Below are positions 22,401 through 35,566 of a stretch of 64,000 bases of DNA, piece after piece. The notes under the pieces are model-generated. The model was not told where the DNA came from. It saw nothing but the letters and a program-made list of their open reading frames with translations, and did no database searches. This DNA is from Alopecurus myosuroides (taxonomy: Eukaryota > Streptophyta > Magnoliopsida > Poales > Poaceae). The position numbers and the translations under genes were made by a program. Each line of letters starts with the position of its first letter. The stretch's first letter is position 1. The DNA is taken from the NCBI GenBank assembly GCA_028641055.1, contig CM054058.1:80412392-80476391 (forward strand), read 5' to 3'.

Positions 22401-23742
22401 TCATGTTTTACTTAAAATGGAAATGAAAATGCAAATGCATAAAACTTGCCAAACCAAAAATCACATATGTAGATCTACTAATTTATAACCACTTCCAACT
22501 TGCAGATCCATGTTTTGTGATGTATTTTAGGAGAAATAAAATAAATGGCAGAAGCACTCATTAACACCTTTTATTTAATAACCTGAGATTTATGTATCCA
22601 AAACATGCGAACTCAACTGTTCTGAGTAACGCTTGATAATTTCTATCTGTTGCGGTTGGCCTTGTGTTGACTTTAGTTGTGGTGTGAAAATGACATGCAT
22701 GTTAGTTTTAGGCCAAAGACCATTTCTGTGATTTGTTTAATTTTATTGGTGATGAATTTTGATGTGAATCCACTTTGTGTTGGTTTGCTAGTGACGAGGA
22801 GCACCTTAAACTAGATTTTCATGATTTTAGGAGTTACAGAATAGGCTTGGTGCATTATTTAGTGTTTAGCCCTTTTCTGCATATTATTGCTATGCCTTTA
22901 TTAAATTGTGTGTTATATTGTTTTTGTTATAAAATTGATTCCTAGCATGTGTAGGGTATTAATTCATGTTTAGGATGTGTCTTGAGTGTTTCACTAGCAT
23001 GATAGGGTTTATGTGTGAAAACCAGGCTTGTTATAGTTTAAATCCCATAGGGTTGTTTCCTAGTAATAATAGGTTAAAATATGTTATTCTTCATATTGGT
23101 GTGATGAATTGATTAAATGATTTAGTATTGTTTTCCGTAGCATAGATACTGTTATTCTAGCATATTATACTTTCTTGCATGCTTGAGTGAGCTCTAGATC
23201 AAATTTTCATGCTATGATAGTTTTAGGTGATTTTTCTGCCATAAGTTGTTATTTGCATGCTTAATTTTTGAGGCATTGAGTAGATTGTTATTTTGGCATT
23301 ACTAGCATGTCTAGGTGTTGTTTCCTCTCTTATTTGGATGTTATCCTATAGATCTATCAAATTAGAATAAATCTTGTTTAATGATCTCTTATGGTTATGC
23401 ATGTATGCTTGTCTAAATAGCCCCTTTTCATGTCTAACATTAATAGTTGTTTTGCTCCATGATTATTTTCATGCATTGAGTGATGCCATGATATGTTTGA
23501 TATTTTTTTATCTCTGTTATTAGGTTGCTTAGCTACTGGTTATATTATTTATCCATGAATAGAAAAGCATGTGTTACTATGAGCTTGTAATATTGCTTCT
23601 TATTATTTTCCTATGCATGTGTATGTGTTCCGAGGTTGTTTTCTTGTTATTTTGCTCATCCTCATGAATTACCAGAGATTCATTTAACCTTATTTGGGCA
23701 TGATATGAGAGTGTCACACCCACTGGACTCATGCCATTTTGG
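19413..23742 (+). repeat. L-family 3' LTR, copy 1 (truncated by duplication junction)
   Basis: It starts TGTAACAGCCCAATTTTTGG, the 3'-LTR variant also seen at 45,432 (the 5' LTRs read TGTAACAGGCC). It aligns with 45,432-49,738 and breaks off after ccattttgg, where a 5-bp filler and element C follow. Roughly the last 1.9 kb of a full LTR is missing. Confidence 0.85.
21340..22305 (+). other. GC-rich island in L LTR (copy 1 3' LTR)
   Basis: About 1 kb of CpG-rich DNA in an otherwise AT-rich LTR. It is also present at 26,999-27,990 and 47,362-48,310 and is deleted from the 8,276 LTR. Open frames of about 110-320 codons occur, but their lengths differ between copies and no domain is recognised. 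It may contain the leader or captured genic DNA. Confidence 0.5.
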
Positions 23743-23747
23743 AGCTT
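23743..23747. other. 5-bp filler at segmental duplication junction
   Basis: The bases agctt match neither the continuing L LTR (ttgag) nor the corresponding C1 sequence upstream of 6,973. Left is L 3' LTR, right is C gag at its position 6,972. Confidence 0.7.
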
Positions 23748-23953
23748 ATTTGAAGCTTCCGAACGTCAAAGTGATGCTCTTCTCCAGATCGCCGAATACC
23801 GGGCGTGATTCCGACGAGTGAGGGGTGACCACGACAGATCCGATCCGAATAGGGTTGGTCGGAGTCGAGGTCGAGGGTCTCCAATGTGAGTTGGTTGATG
23901 AAGCCGAAGATGCCGGAGATCCAGCGCCCGTCGTTCCCATATAGGGCGCCAAT
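23748..23953 (-). pseudogene. gag: Truncated gag start of element C2
   Basis: Second copy of the first part of C gag. It is near-identical to 6,972-7,177 and ends at the duplication junction. Only the N-terminal 60-70 codons remain, with no capsid core. Reading frames continue through the primer region into the LTR, as in C1. Non-functional remnant. Confidence 0.7.
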
Positions 23954-24445
23954 TGTCGAATCTGCATCTCAACAAGTCCCTCGGGTGAACCCATAGGGTT
24001 TCGAATAGGAGAACTTGTGGACGCTGGTGACAATCGTCGGCTAGACATGAGGCACGATTTACCCAGGTTCGGGGCCCTCGTAGAGGTAAAACCCTTACTC
24101 CTGCCTCTATGGATCTGTATTATTGAATAGATCGGTTACAATGGGGATTGCTCAAGTCGAGAGTACGATCTCGAGCTCAAGGCTTGGTGGTGCGGTATTG
24201 CTTGGTCCTCTTCCGGTGGTTCTCCTGGCCTTATATAGGTGGCTAGGTCTCAAACCATACCCGGGGAGGACTCGAACTCTAAACCTATGTCGGTTACAAG
24301 TTTCCTATCTTAACCCGCAAGGCATTGCGGGTGGGCTTCGACTGGGCCTTCTAGAATAGTCCAAAGGCTTCCCGTCTTGGGCTTCAGTCTTGGGCCTAGG
24401 ACCGGGTATCCTTATTCGCCGGGTCCAAGGTTCATCCCTTCGTCA
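23954..24445 (-). repeat. LTR of C2, 492 bp
   Basis: Copy of the C1 LTR with the same ends and length and few substitutions. The TATA box lies at 24,229-24,238 on the minus strand. Confidence 0.8.
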
Positions 24446-25051
24446 CTTGGGATATGGATTTTTTGAAAATAGTAGACCATGTTATGTGCATAAATAACCA
24501 AATTGTTCTCTCTGAAAATGTTTTTATCCACCTCTTTAAAAAAACACAAGTTTTTGCCGATTTAGTTGGAAACGGGTCAAATTTGAACTACATGTGCATC
24601 GTAGTTTGCTCATGGTTTTAGGGGGAAAATCATTTATAGGTACACAACTACCTATTTCATCACAGATACACAAGTATTTTCTCAATATTCAACCGCTAGC
24701 TACGAATGGTCATGCCCCCCGTCTTGACATTTTCCTGAAATCGACATAGAAAATCCTAGAAAATTCAAAAAAACACAAAATGATGCAATACCTTCGCGGG
24801 ATGTCATTATATATGTCCTAGTATCCACCAAAAATAATATACTTGGAATACGACAGTTGGGTTGAAATGATGTTCATAGAAATGAGATATCTCCTCCGAA
24901 GATTCTAAGGTTTCGGGACAAATGACGAGTGTTATGGCCAAATCCATGGCATAGTTTGTTGGAATGTGCCCATATTACACATAAACATGCATCTTGGACA
25001 CACGGACAATATTGACGGAGAAATGTTTTCTTTTCATTGAATAAACAAAAC
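24446..25051. mobile_element. CACTA-related fragment D, second copy
   Basis: Same length (606 bp) as 7,670-8,275 and nearly identical to it. It lies between the C2 LTR and the second L 5' LTR. Confidence 0.65.
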
Positions 25052-28000
25052 TGTAACAGGCCAATTTTTGGAAGACATGAATAACTTGTTTTCAGTTCCC
25101 AAAAATCAGGGCCAACAAAAACTTTTTGATATGTTTGACTTATGCTTGTGTTTTCATTTATATTTTCTTGTTGTATGTGTTTGTGTTTGTTAACACCTGA
25201 CATTAAAACCAATGATCATAACTTTCTTAAAACACAACCCTTATGATCAAGTCATGACAAGAAATCTTATCATCTTCATCCATCACCCTGTTTTGACAAA
25301 AACCTTTTTGAAAATGTTTTGAGTTTAGAAGAAACCCAAAGGCCAAGTTTTGTGAACAACAAAAGATAATTTCAAAAACTATATGAAAAGTATTTTGGAG
25401 CTAATCATCTCCAACCTGTTTTCAACCAAGATGTTTTTGCAAGTATTTCAAAAACTCCTTCTCACTTCCTTCTTTTGCAAAAAAAATAAGAGGGGACTAT
25501 GTTACCCCTCTGTTTTACCTCAATTATATTCTGTTGGAAAGAACAACTTTTGATCTGGACCTATTTACCAAACCCTCTTGTCATGGTATGTCTTGATCAC
25601 TACCTATAATTAACACTTGAGAAGAATACCTGGAAATTAAATTGAAGAACTCATTTGGTTGAGTGATCTTGTGTGACTTGTTATTTTAGCTACTTGTGGT
25701 GTGATCTTATCTTGTGTGTGCTTTGAAGTATTTATTTCTTCTTGTTGATTAATGTGTGTTGTTTTAATAAAATAAAACCTATTAATAACAAGATCAATCA
25801 TCAATACCAAATTCCATCGCATGTCCATATCATCTTCTCTTTTCTTAAAAATCTCCAACTTTGGAGACAGGCTTCTATGACAAATCTTGAACTAATCATC
25901 AATGCATCATCATACATATCATTGTCTATATCCATGCTATGAATCCAAGTTGTTAATATGGTTATTTCAACGTTTCGGTGTCTTCTCTCAAAGTCCTTTA
26001 GAAGGCATCCCTCAATATTGATCATATTCCTGTTATCTTGATGCATTTTCTCTGTGTTATTCAAAATCACTCCTTATTGTTTTCAAGCCCAATCAACCAA
26101 ACCTTTTCATCTTCATGACTTAGATATCACATATTTGTGGTCCATTTATTTTTCAATGGCCATTTAATTATTTATCTCTCATGGTTTTTAGCCTATTAAA
26201 TAAACCCCTGTTTTCACCCTTTTCCACTTGGAGCCTCAAATATTTTCAAAGGAGTTGTTTATTAAAAATCACTTTTGAGACTTATATTATGTACTCTCTC
26301 ATCACAACTTAAAAATATTTGTTTTAAAGGCATTTTACTATTTATTATTTTCCATTTTCCAAAAGGCCAGAAATGGATTTTAAAATATTTTGTGAAGAAA
26401 AGTATTTCCTAAAATCTTGGAAAAATTAACCAACATGACTATGGTGATGTGGGATCATTTTATAGAAAAACATTTGGAAGTTGTGTTGAAAATTTTGGAG
26501 AAAACATTTAAAAACAGATTCAGCACTTTTCTAAATTCAAAAATTTATGAAACATTTTTTAAAAAAAACTCTTGAGGCCACCATCCCTAGAATCCATTTT
26601 TGATTATCTATTCAATGGACATGATTTTCCACATATGTTCTATTCAAATTATTGGTGGAAACAATCAAAACCATCCACTGGTTATTTTTGACATGGTTGG
26701 GTTCACACATGTCTTGATCAATTTTTGCACTCTCTCTACCTCTCTTCTGTTCTGGGAGATGAAAACCCCCTTCCTCACCCTCATAGACATGTTCGACCCT
26801 GTCATAACTCTCTCTCTCTCTCTAACTCAGCCAACAACTAAGGGACAAGGATGGTGATCACCCCTCCTTCTCACCCCCCCCCACCTCCTATGTCCAAACC
26901 AGGAGCTTCCCTTGCGCCACGAGGCTCTCTATGCATCGTGTAAACTCCCTGGCATAACCCCTCCCCCTCTTCTTGTCTTCATCTTCCTTGCCCATGAGCT
27001 GTCCATGGCGCCCAGGATGCACGCGACACGTCCCTCGCATTCCAACACCTGGGCCGCGTGCCACGCCTCCACCCCTTGTCTACTAGCTCCACTAGCCTCC
27101 CAGGAACACACCCGTGCCACTCATTCCTCTCCTCGCGCTCTCCTTCCTCCTCTAATCACTGTCGAACACCTGCGGGAAGGAGCTCGGAGCTCAGGCTCCC
27201 GCTCTCTACAAACCACCTCCTCCCTCTCGCTTTGGTCCTAGAGGACCTCCTGGTCATGCTCCACCACCCAGGCAACCCTTGCTTCTCCCTTGATGACCGC
27301 ACGCGAGCCGCCATGGTCGCCGTGTGCCATGTCCGCCGAGCGCCGACGCCAGGAAGATCAGAGGCATCCCATGGCTCTTCATCGTACCTCCTAGCCCACA
27401 CTCGTCCTCAATCAAACCCCGGAGCAAAAAGCCCCCTCGTTTGCTCAGTCCACCATGGAGATCGAGCTTGGGACGCCGCCGGCGAGTCCCTCCCCGAGCC
27501 GTCGACTCGAGCCACCCCCGGTCGTGCCATTTCCTTCCCTGCCTTCCTAGAGTGCACGCCTTGCTCTAGGCCCTCTCAATTTGAGTCTCTATTTCTTCCA
27601 GGAGAACCACCGACCATGACCTTGGTCTGCTGCCGGAGATCCTTGGTGGGCATCCCACTCCTCCCGTTCCCGTCAAAATCCGATGGAGGCATCGGCTCCG
27701 CCTCATCTCCTTTGACCCCCTGGTGCTGCTCTCGCTTGCTGGCGCCCCATGGAACCACCGGCGGCGAGCTCTCCGTCCATCTGTGGAGGGACATGCAGAC
27801 ACCACCGTGTGTCATGCATCTCCACCATCGGATCCCCATCCTACGACAGGGTACCTCTTCGCCTAGGGCCTCTTTGACGGATAGGCCAGACGCGGCCCAC
27901 TGCTGGTCATTCGATTTTTCTCCACCGGCGGGAAAAGCTAACGGGCTGGCCCAACTCGCAGATCTGGCCCGTGTGATTTTTCTGAATGTTGTTTTTTTTC

Positions 28001-31000
28001 CTTTTTCCTGTAGATCTGTTTTGTGATGTTTTACTTAAAATCGAAATGAAAATGCCAATGAGTAAAACTTGCCAAACCAAAAATCACATATCTGGATATA
28101 CTAATTTATAACCATCTCCAACTTGCAGATCCATGATTTGTGTTGTATTTTAGGAGAAATAAAATAAATCGTAGAAGAACTCATTAACACATTTTATATA
28201 ATAACTTGAGATTTATGTATCCAAAACATGCAAAATCAATTGTTCTGAGTAGCCCTTCATAATGTCTATCTGTTGCATTTGGCCTTGTGTTGACTTGAGT
28301 TGCGGTGTGAAACTGACGTGCATGTTAGTTTTAGGCCAGAGAGCATTTCTGTGATTTGTTTAAGTTTATTGGTGATGAAGTTTGATGTGAATCCACTTGT
28401 GTTGGTTTTCTAGTGACTAGGAGAACCTTAAACTATATTTTCATGATTTTAGGAGTTATAGAATAGGCTTGGTGCATTATTTAGTGTTTAGCCTATTTCT
28501 GCATATTATTGCTATGCCTTTATTAAATTGTGTGTTATATTGTTTTTTGTATAAAATTGATTCCTAGCATGTGTAGGGTATTAATTCATGTTTAGGATGT
28601 GTCTTGAGTGTTTCACTAGCATGATAGGGTTTGTGTGTGAAAACCAGGCTTGTTATAGTTTAAATCAAATAGGGTTGTTTCCTAGTAATAATAGGTTAAA
28701 TTATGTTATTCTTCATATTGGTGTGATGAATTGATTAAATGCTTTAGTATTGTTTTCCATAGAATAGATACTGTTATTATAGCATATTATACTTGCTTTC
28801 ATGCTTGAGTGAGATCTAGATCAAATTGTCATGCTATGATAGTTTTTGGTGATTTTTGTGCCATAAGTTGTTATTTGCATGCTTAATTTTTGAGGCATTG
28901 AGTAGATTTTTATTTTGACATTACTAGCATGTCTAGGTGTTGTTTCCACTGTTATTTGGATGCTATCTTATAGATATATAAAGTTAGAATAAATATTGTA
29001 TATTGATCTCTTGTGGTTATGCATGTATGCTTGTCTAAATAGCCCTTTTCATGTCTAGCATTAATAGTTGTTTTGCTTCATGATTATTTTCATGCATTGA
29101 GTGATGCCATGATATGTTTGGTATTTTTTTGTCTCTATTATTAGGTTGCTTAGCTACTGGTTTTACTATTTATCCATGATTAGAAAAGCATGTGTTACTA
29201 TGAGCTTGTAATATTGCTTCTTATTATTTTCCTATGCATGTGTATGTGTTCCTAGGTTGTTTTCTTGTTATTTTTCTCATCCTCATGAATTACCAGAGAG
29301 TCATTTAACCTTATTTGGGCATGATATGAGAGTTTCACACCCACTGGACTCATGCCATTTTGGTTGAGGATCCATAACATCTATTCTTGTGCTATTCATG
29401 TGTGTTGTATGTGCATGTTTTGCTTGATGGTGTGCACCCTAGTAATATTGTTTGTGAGTGTACTTGTTTGATGAAATGCTTGCTGCATGTTTAATTTTTG
29501 TCAAGTGATTGCCTTTTTTTTGTTCTGGTTGGGTGTTTTCCTTTTTAAGTTTACGACGTTAGATAACGAAGACGGTATTATTCCCCGGAGAGGTTTTTAT
29601 TGCAACTCTTCTTTATTTCAAGACCAAGACCAAGACCAGTGCCAAGGCAAGACAGTCTAAATGCTTTCTGTTGTTTTACTTATCATTATCTATCATGCAT
29701 GCTTTACTTCTGAAGTTTTACAAAAGTTGATTCAAAAACTATTTCCTCAAGTGGACTATACCACTGTCTGCTTTATGTATCTAATATGCTATATCCACTA
29801 TATAATCTTGGTGTTAACAAGCCCTTTAGATATTTTAGTATCATCTCTTAATCAACTTAAGTCCCTTAGTGGAACTTTTAACTTGATGTTTTTGGAAAAA
29901 CAAAAGATGTGGAAAAACCCGAGGAAAGGTGGGACCTTGTCCAAGGGAGGTTTGTGAAGGAAGAAATGTTTTCGACTTTTTTTCCAAAAATGACACATAA
30001 CCTAGTCTTCGCCGGACAACCAAGATGTGCTGCCACATTACCCCAATATGGGAACGGGGTCTAGCTAAAATCTTGTCGGTGTTAGTGTGTGTCTACCTCA
30101 ATGTGCTATAGGGGTTAGATCCCCTGAACCGAATTGTCGCCAGAAAGGAAAGAATGGGACATTCAGAGTGTGGGATTAAGTTCGCCACCAGGTGAAACAG
30201 TTGGCTCTCATGTCATGGAGGTATGTTGACAGGGGAAACCGGATCGATACGGCTCACTCACTTGGTGCCGGGGAGAACAAACCCAGTTGAAGAGGTAGCC
30301 ATTTACTAGTACTTGCATAGTGGATAGTTAGGACCAGTTATCTGATGTTTGCATACTGTCTTGGATAGTCCGTGGTTGTTCACGACCGATGTACTGGATC
30401 TTGTGGATTGTGTACACCTCTGCAGAGTAAAACTATTCAGAATAGCCGCGTCCTCGGATATGAACAGTTGAATGGCCATGTAGCTAGCATTGTGTCAATG
30501 TTTTCGAAAAGATGGAAAAGTATTTTGGAACGTGTACCTGGGAGGTACGTTGAAAGGGAATGAATGTACCTTTAAGGTACTAGAAAAATGATGATTTTAA
30601 AGATGTGATCTTCCAAGAGGTTTTGCAAAGAAAAACTTTCTTTTATTTAGAATGCTTTATCAAAACCTTGTGGACATGCAATATCTACAAGAGAAATAAA
30701 ATATCTTTTGAAGTATCTTCTTCAACAAGAGCAACTAAAACTTGTGAAACCATGATGTGTCTTCAATTCATCATGGCTAGTTGAACCTTAATTACAGACT
30801 TCCTACCACCTATATATATACATACTTTCATGTTTAGATTTCATCTGGAGTGTCTTGCGAGTACATTCCAATGTACTCACAATGTTTTCGTCCATGGCTA
30901 TTGTCTTAGCCAGACTTTGAGTAGAAACCCGGAGAACCCAAAAAAGATGGTGTCGCTGACGGCTGTGCGAACTAGGAACGTCTCCGAGTCAGTATCATGT

Positions 31001-31254
31001 AGGTAGTCAAGGCATGACTTGGGTTTACCACGAGTGTGTTTTGTAGACTTCGGCTGTTTTTAGTGTGTGTTCCTGCCCTGCGTGGCAGTTGTTCTCAATT
31101 GAGTCATGTGACCAGTTGTGTAAGTTGTGTATTCGTGTAGTGGATGTTGTAATCTGCAATGCCAACTCGAGTATGTTGTTCACGACTAACGGATCATGGG
31201 ATCGTGAATGTATGCATACTGGAGGTCTCGGACTGCTAGTCTGGGGTCCCCACA
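25052..31254 (+). repeat. L-family 5' LTR, copy 2, full length 6,203 bp
   Basis: It starts TGTAACAGGCC and ends GGGGTCCCCACA, with TG...CA termini. Four bases later lies the tRNA-Met primer site. It is the only complete L LTR in the window and is exceptionally long. Along it are an AT-rich part, a CT microsatellite (about 26,806-26,822), the GC-rich island (26,999-27,990), a long T-rich stretch and a TATA-like run (about 30,810-30,823). Confidence 0.85.
26999..27990 (+). other. GC-rich island in the full-length L LTR
   Basis: This is most of the segment absent from the first L LTR. The missing segment (26,999-28,062) is bounded by atgag at both ends in this copy. The longest open frame starts at 27,058 (322 codons), but the same frame is shorter in the other copies, so I do not call it a gene. 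Confidence 0.5.
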
Positions 31255-31258
31255 GAGT

Positions 31259-31271
31259 TGGTATCAGAGCC
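31259..31271 (+). other. Primer-binding site, tRNA-Met type (L)
   Basis: TGGTATCAGAGCC, complementary to the 3' end of initiator tRNA-Met, four bases after the LTR. With the tctcgaggacgagattc/polypurine end this fits a Tekay/Del chromovirus-derived family. Confidence 0.9.
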
Positions 31272-32139
31272 ATCCTGACTTTAGGAGACCTTAGTTTAGC
31301 ATGGACGTCGGATAGGAAACAAAAATATTTTGGTAAAAACTATATTACTACCTAAATTGTTTTTATCTAAGGAACCCTAAGCATGGTTTCCATTTTTCTC
31401 ATATTTTCGAAAAACTATTGCCTAGTTTATAAAACAGAAGTTTTGAAGCAAAACAGAGAAATTAGTAAACATACCTTTTTGCCTTTTATTTTCATGGCTC
31501 AAAATATTTTTTCAATAAATAAACATGAGTTTATGAAACTCTGGTTTTTATTTAAAGTTTTACCCAAATTTTTTTTTATCTTTTCTCCTTTTCGAAAATT
31601 GCCTACTTGACGATGTCCCAATAAGACCTTAGTAATCAACAACCTGAAGGAAAATAAATTTCCTCCTGAAGACCTCAACATCAGAGTGAATGTTACACTG
31701 ATACTGAAGACCTCTTACAACCTCCAACACTAAAGTTATCTCACCGTCAAGCCATTTTTTAATCCAAAACAAGATGAGGGAAATCCGCAAGATCAGAAGA
31801 CCCTGCCAAGTATCAAGCACAACAACGACAATCTACAATGATGTTAACAACATGAAGGCTTCAAGCACTCTGGTTGACTCAGACCCATAGGATTTGTCGG
31901 GTTTTGCTCAGTTGTTTCTATTGAGCTACCCGTTCTTCATCCATTCCAGACGTTTGCTGGTTCTTAAAGTACCTGGTTTGCTTTTCACTGAGTGTTGCTT
32001 GCTAAATTAATTGTGTTTGTTGGATTGCCTTGCTCTGTTCTGATTGAGTAGTTTTTCCACAACTATGTTTATCAGTATGAAAAACTTGCCTCTTTAATCT
32101 TTTTGCACCTGTGTTTTAATGTCTTAACAACTTAGTGCA

Positions 32140-32144
32140 CCCAC
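32140..32144. repeat. Left target-site duplication of B array (CCCAC)
   Basis: CCCAC directly precedes the first LTR base at 32,145 and is matched by CCCAC at 44,225-44,229 after the last LTR. The host sequence is the L body. Confidence 0.85.
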
Positions 32145-33838
32145 TGATGGCTAGGTTGAGACTCCAAGTGCAGAGTGTGTAGCTAGTGGCAAGCCTTCTT
32201 CCCCACGAGGGTGACTCGAGGGTTTATATCGAACTCTTGGGGAGCCAGTATTTCAGCAGTTGTCTTCCAAGCTTTCTCCAGGATCCTGCAAACAAGTAGA
32301 GAATTTTGTGCCCTCAACCTCACCAAGTGGTTGTCAAGCACAAGGTGTGAGACTTCTGAATTGCAATGCAAAACTGAAAGTAAATGTGCAATAATTAAAT
32401 CTACTACTAAATGCAAATGAGAAAATAAATATGCAATGGATTGTTTTTGTATTTTTGTGATGCAAGTGGTGATGGAGATGATGTAAATTCGAATTGGAGA
32501 TGCAAGTAAAGTAAAGTGCAAGTAAAGTAAATTGCAGCAAAGTAACAAGAGTGTTTTCTTATAATTAAAATAGGACCGGGGTTCATGGTTTCACACTTGC
32601 ATTCTCTCAAATAAAGTAGTAGACGGTGGACATAAAGAATTACATGTGAGATTACAATAACATGTTTAACATTGAGTAATTTCATATGGGCATCATGTCC
32701 TAGCATAGAAATCTCTACGGTCATATTGATCCCTCTTATACTCCACCAAGATGCGAAATAAATCATAACACCTCGATAATTAAGGAAAAACCAGAGTATA
32801 TCTTTAAGCAATGTGACATGAAGTTGAAGTAAGAACTTGCTAGATCTAGTCATGGAGATTGATTAGTGTCACTTCAAATCCCCGGTAACAAGGTACTCCT
32901 TTTTATCCCTAGTGAGGTAACTAAGAAAGGTTTAACAAAACCTAAGTGGATCGCTGAACTTCTGTCACTTTCACAGCACTAGCAACCCCCCGTTACTCCA
33001 ACTAATGCACCCATCACCCCACACACGCTCTCAAGAACTAGATTGATCAAAGCTAGCAAATAAGAACGGGGTACATAAGATACATCTACTCAAATAACTC
33101 AAGAGAAACAATTGCAATCTCAGATTCAATAACTCATAGAAAAGATCCACCACATAGGAATTACAACGGTGCCCGTGATCATGTGAGGCATCTCATACGG
33201 ATCTAATTAGTGAAGCACATAGAGAGAGAGATACAAGTGCTACTTCCACAAACCCATAGCCCTGGGGTGGACTACTCCCTCTTCATGGAGATGTCGATGG
33301 TGATGACGTTGGAGGGGTAGGAGATCACACTGGTGGCGCCCCGCCGGAGTTTTCCCCCTCCAATCTGGAACTCCAGGTCTCTGTTTTGGTGTTTCGGTGG
33401 CGCTCCTCTCCGTAATGGTACGGGGGACCCTTTTTATAGTCGGTTTTAGGTCAAGACGGAGTCGCTAAGTCGAAGATGGAAGGAATTGGGGCCAAAAGGG
33501 GGCCTCTCATGCGGCCAAGGAATCTGGCCGCGTGGAGGGTCCTCTTTTGGGCCTCCTTTCCCAATTCTCGTGGATCCTTCGCCCGCAAGTCTTCTCCTTC
33601 CAAGAAAATGACCCCCGCAGATTTTCAGGTGATTTCGCGGAAGTTTGCCCCCTGAAACGTCAAAAATATAGAAAACGAGGTTTCTGACAGGCAGGGTTAA
33701 TTCCATAAAAGTTGGGGGACTTTGTAATTTAACCCCAAAATACTATAAAACATTGAATTATACCCTTATATGATGCAATATGTAATAGAAAACCATGTGA
33801 AAATATGCAAAATTCATCTATGCATTTTACATGCATCA
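32145..33838 (-). repeat. B array LTR 1 (outermost 3' LTR), 1,694 bp
   Basis: TGATGGCTAGG...TGCATCA on the plus strand. It is followed by the polypurine tract (minus strand AAGCTTGGGGATG) of the first body, as expected for a 3' LTR of a minus-strand element. Confidence 0.9.
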
Positions 33839-34237
33839 ACATCCCCAAGCTTAACCCATGCTCGTCCTCGAGTATGAAGGTGATAAAACTAAGATGGGTT
33901 TTGCATATTGAAACAATCATGGGATATCAAGGAGGATTATTCATGCTACATATAATCAAATGATTAATACTAGAAATGAGTAGCAATATACAATTCATGT
34001 TGTAAGAAATATCAAATATGCAAGCAAAGATGCTTCATGAAAGTTCACAAAGTGTATAATGAAATAAAAGCACTATGGACCAAATACATACACAAAATGA
34101 AAAATAAAATCCTATATTGGTCAAAGAATAGCATAATGGAGAATAGAAACTATAGTGGACACTTTGGAGAAAATTGAGTAGAGGTAAAACATGATCAAGT
34201 CTTATTTAGCCTCTAGATTATTCAACTAAAATTACTA

Positions 34238-34319
34238 CTCCCTCCGTCCACTTTTATAAGTCCCACTTGTTACCATTTCAATGCTAAAAAGTGGGCCTTA
34301 TAAAAGTGGACGGAGGGAG
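34238..34319. mobile_element. Stowaway-like MITE, 82 bp
   Basis: The terminal inverted repeats are 23 bp and perfect, beginning CTCCCTCCGTCC. They are flanked by TA (34,236-34,237 and 34,320-34,321), the Tc1/mariner target duplication. The other two B bodies have the empty site attactaattg at this place (about 13,452 and 39,472). Confidence 0.95.
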
Positions 34320-35566
34320 TAATTGAAATGTGTTATCCATTGATCTAGGACTCTCATTTCCCCTTTATCACTAGCATCTTAAAATTGTGAGTATTGAAGT
34401 AATGAGAATGACAACGTGGTTAAAAGCCTCATGCCCCGTGAGTGTGAAAACCTACTCCATGATTACTCAACTTAAGATTCCTAATAAGCTTTGTAAAATC
34501 ATAATAAGTATTAATGACATCATAGAGAACCGCAAAGAGGTACCTATTGCCCCATTACATGGAAACAAGCCCATGTTACAATGACAAGATGAACAAACGG
34601 ACTAGACTCGTCATCCTTTTATTTTCATTCAATATTATGCATAGCTTCTTATTTTATTATAGGATGTGTTGTAGAGTCACTCAAGTTGTAAGTAAATTTC
34701 CACCATGATAAAGCATGGCTTGGGTTAGCAGCCCAATGCGTTTCTCTAGTCATATAGATACTTACTCATCAAAACTTACTATTCCTCTATTTCATTTCGG
34801 CATGGCAGGAGTCCAAAAAAAAGTACATGATATCAACCAAATGTAAATTTTTTGTGCAATGTTGAAAGCTTTCCGGTGATACACGTTTATAGATAGCTCC
34901 CAACCACACACTTGTCAAACGCAAAACTTGTGGCTCCCATTATTGGGTCATGTTTATTAGATGCATAAAAAGTAAAGTGTGCCTTCAAAAGTTCGTGAGA
35001 GTCCTATCCCAAGTTCAACCCATGACAATTAATAAAGTGAATATCTTAATTTAGAACATAAATAACACAATAACATGGTGAACATACTCGGAATAGCAAT
35101 GAAGCTAATGGGAAGATATGGTGGACTCACTGGAAATACTTAGCTAAGGAGTGTTGGAAACAAGTTTTTACTTGTTGGAATTTTTAAATTTTCGGGCTAG
35201 CAAGAGGGAGATAGTTGACCAGCTACTACGCATGCATATGTCCATAGAACTACTCATTTCATGACAAACTAAATAAACCAGCAATTAACATCAAGGACAT
35301 GAATAAGAGATAGCTCAAGACAACATTATTGCAAATTTCTACACATAAAAAGCCTATAAATCATGCAAACATATGTAGCTCTTCAAATCAACCATGGCAT
35401 CCCTATTCCAAGTCATAATACTTGCATCCAATACATTCCAACCCCAAACTCCAGTAGCTCAATCTCATATAAAATGATGGTGGTGGTCTTATCAAAACAA
35501 AAAAACTAGACGCTTCAAGTCTCTACGATAAATGCTTTGCTTAGAAAAACAGAAAGTAGACGTGTG

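Larger units (their letters stand above)
31255..32144 (+). mobile_element. L-family body, 5' part (copy 2)
   Basis: Non-coding leader-like DNA from the LTR end to the B insertion site. With 44,225-45,431 it makes a body of about 2.1 kb. Only short random ORFs occur. The last five bases, CCCAC, are the left target duplication of the B array. Confidence 0.8.

Noticed and set aside
27058..28026. 322-codon open frame in the full L LTR
   Set aside because: The frame lies in a GC-rich island where stops are rare. The counterparts at 21,578 and 47,593 start elsewhere and end after 184 codons, and no domain is visible. Treated as a chance frame.
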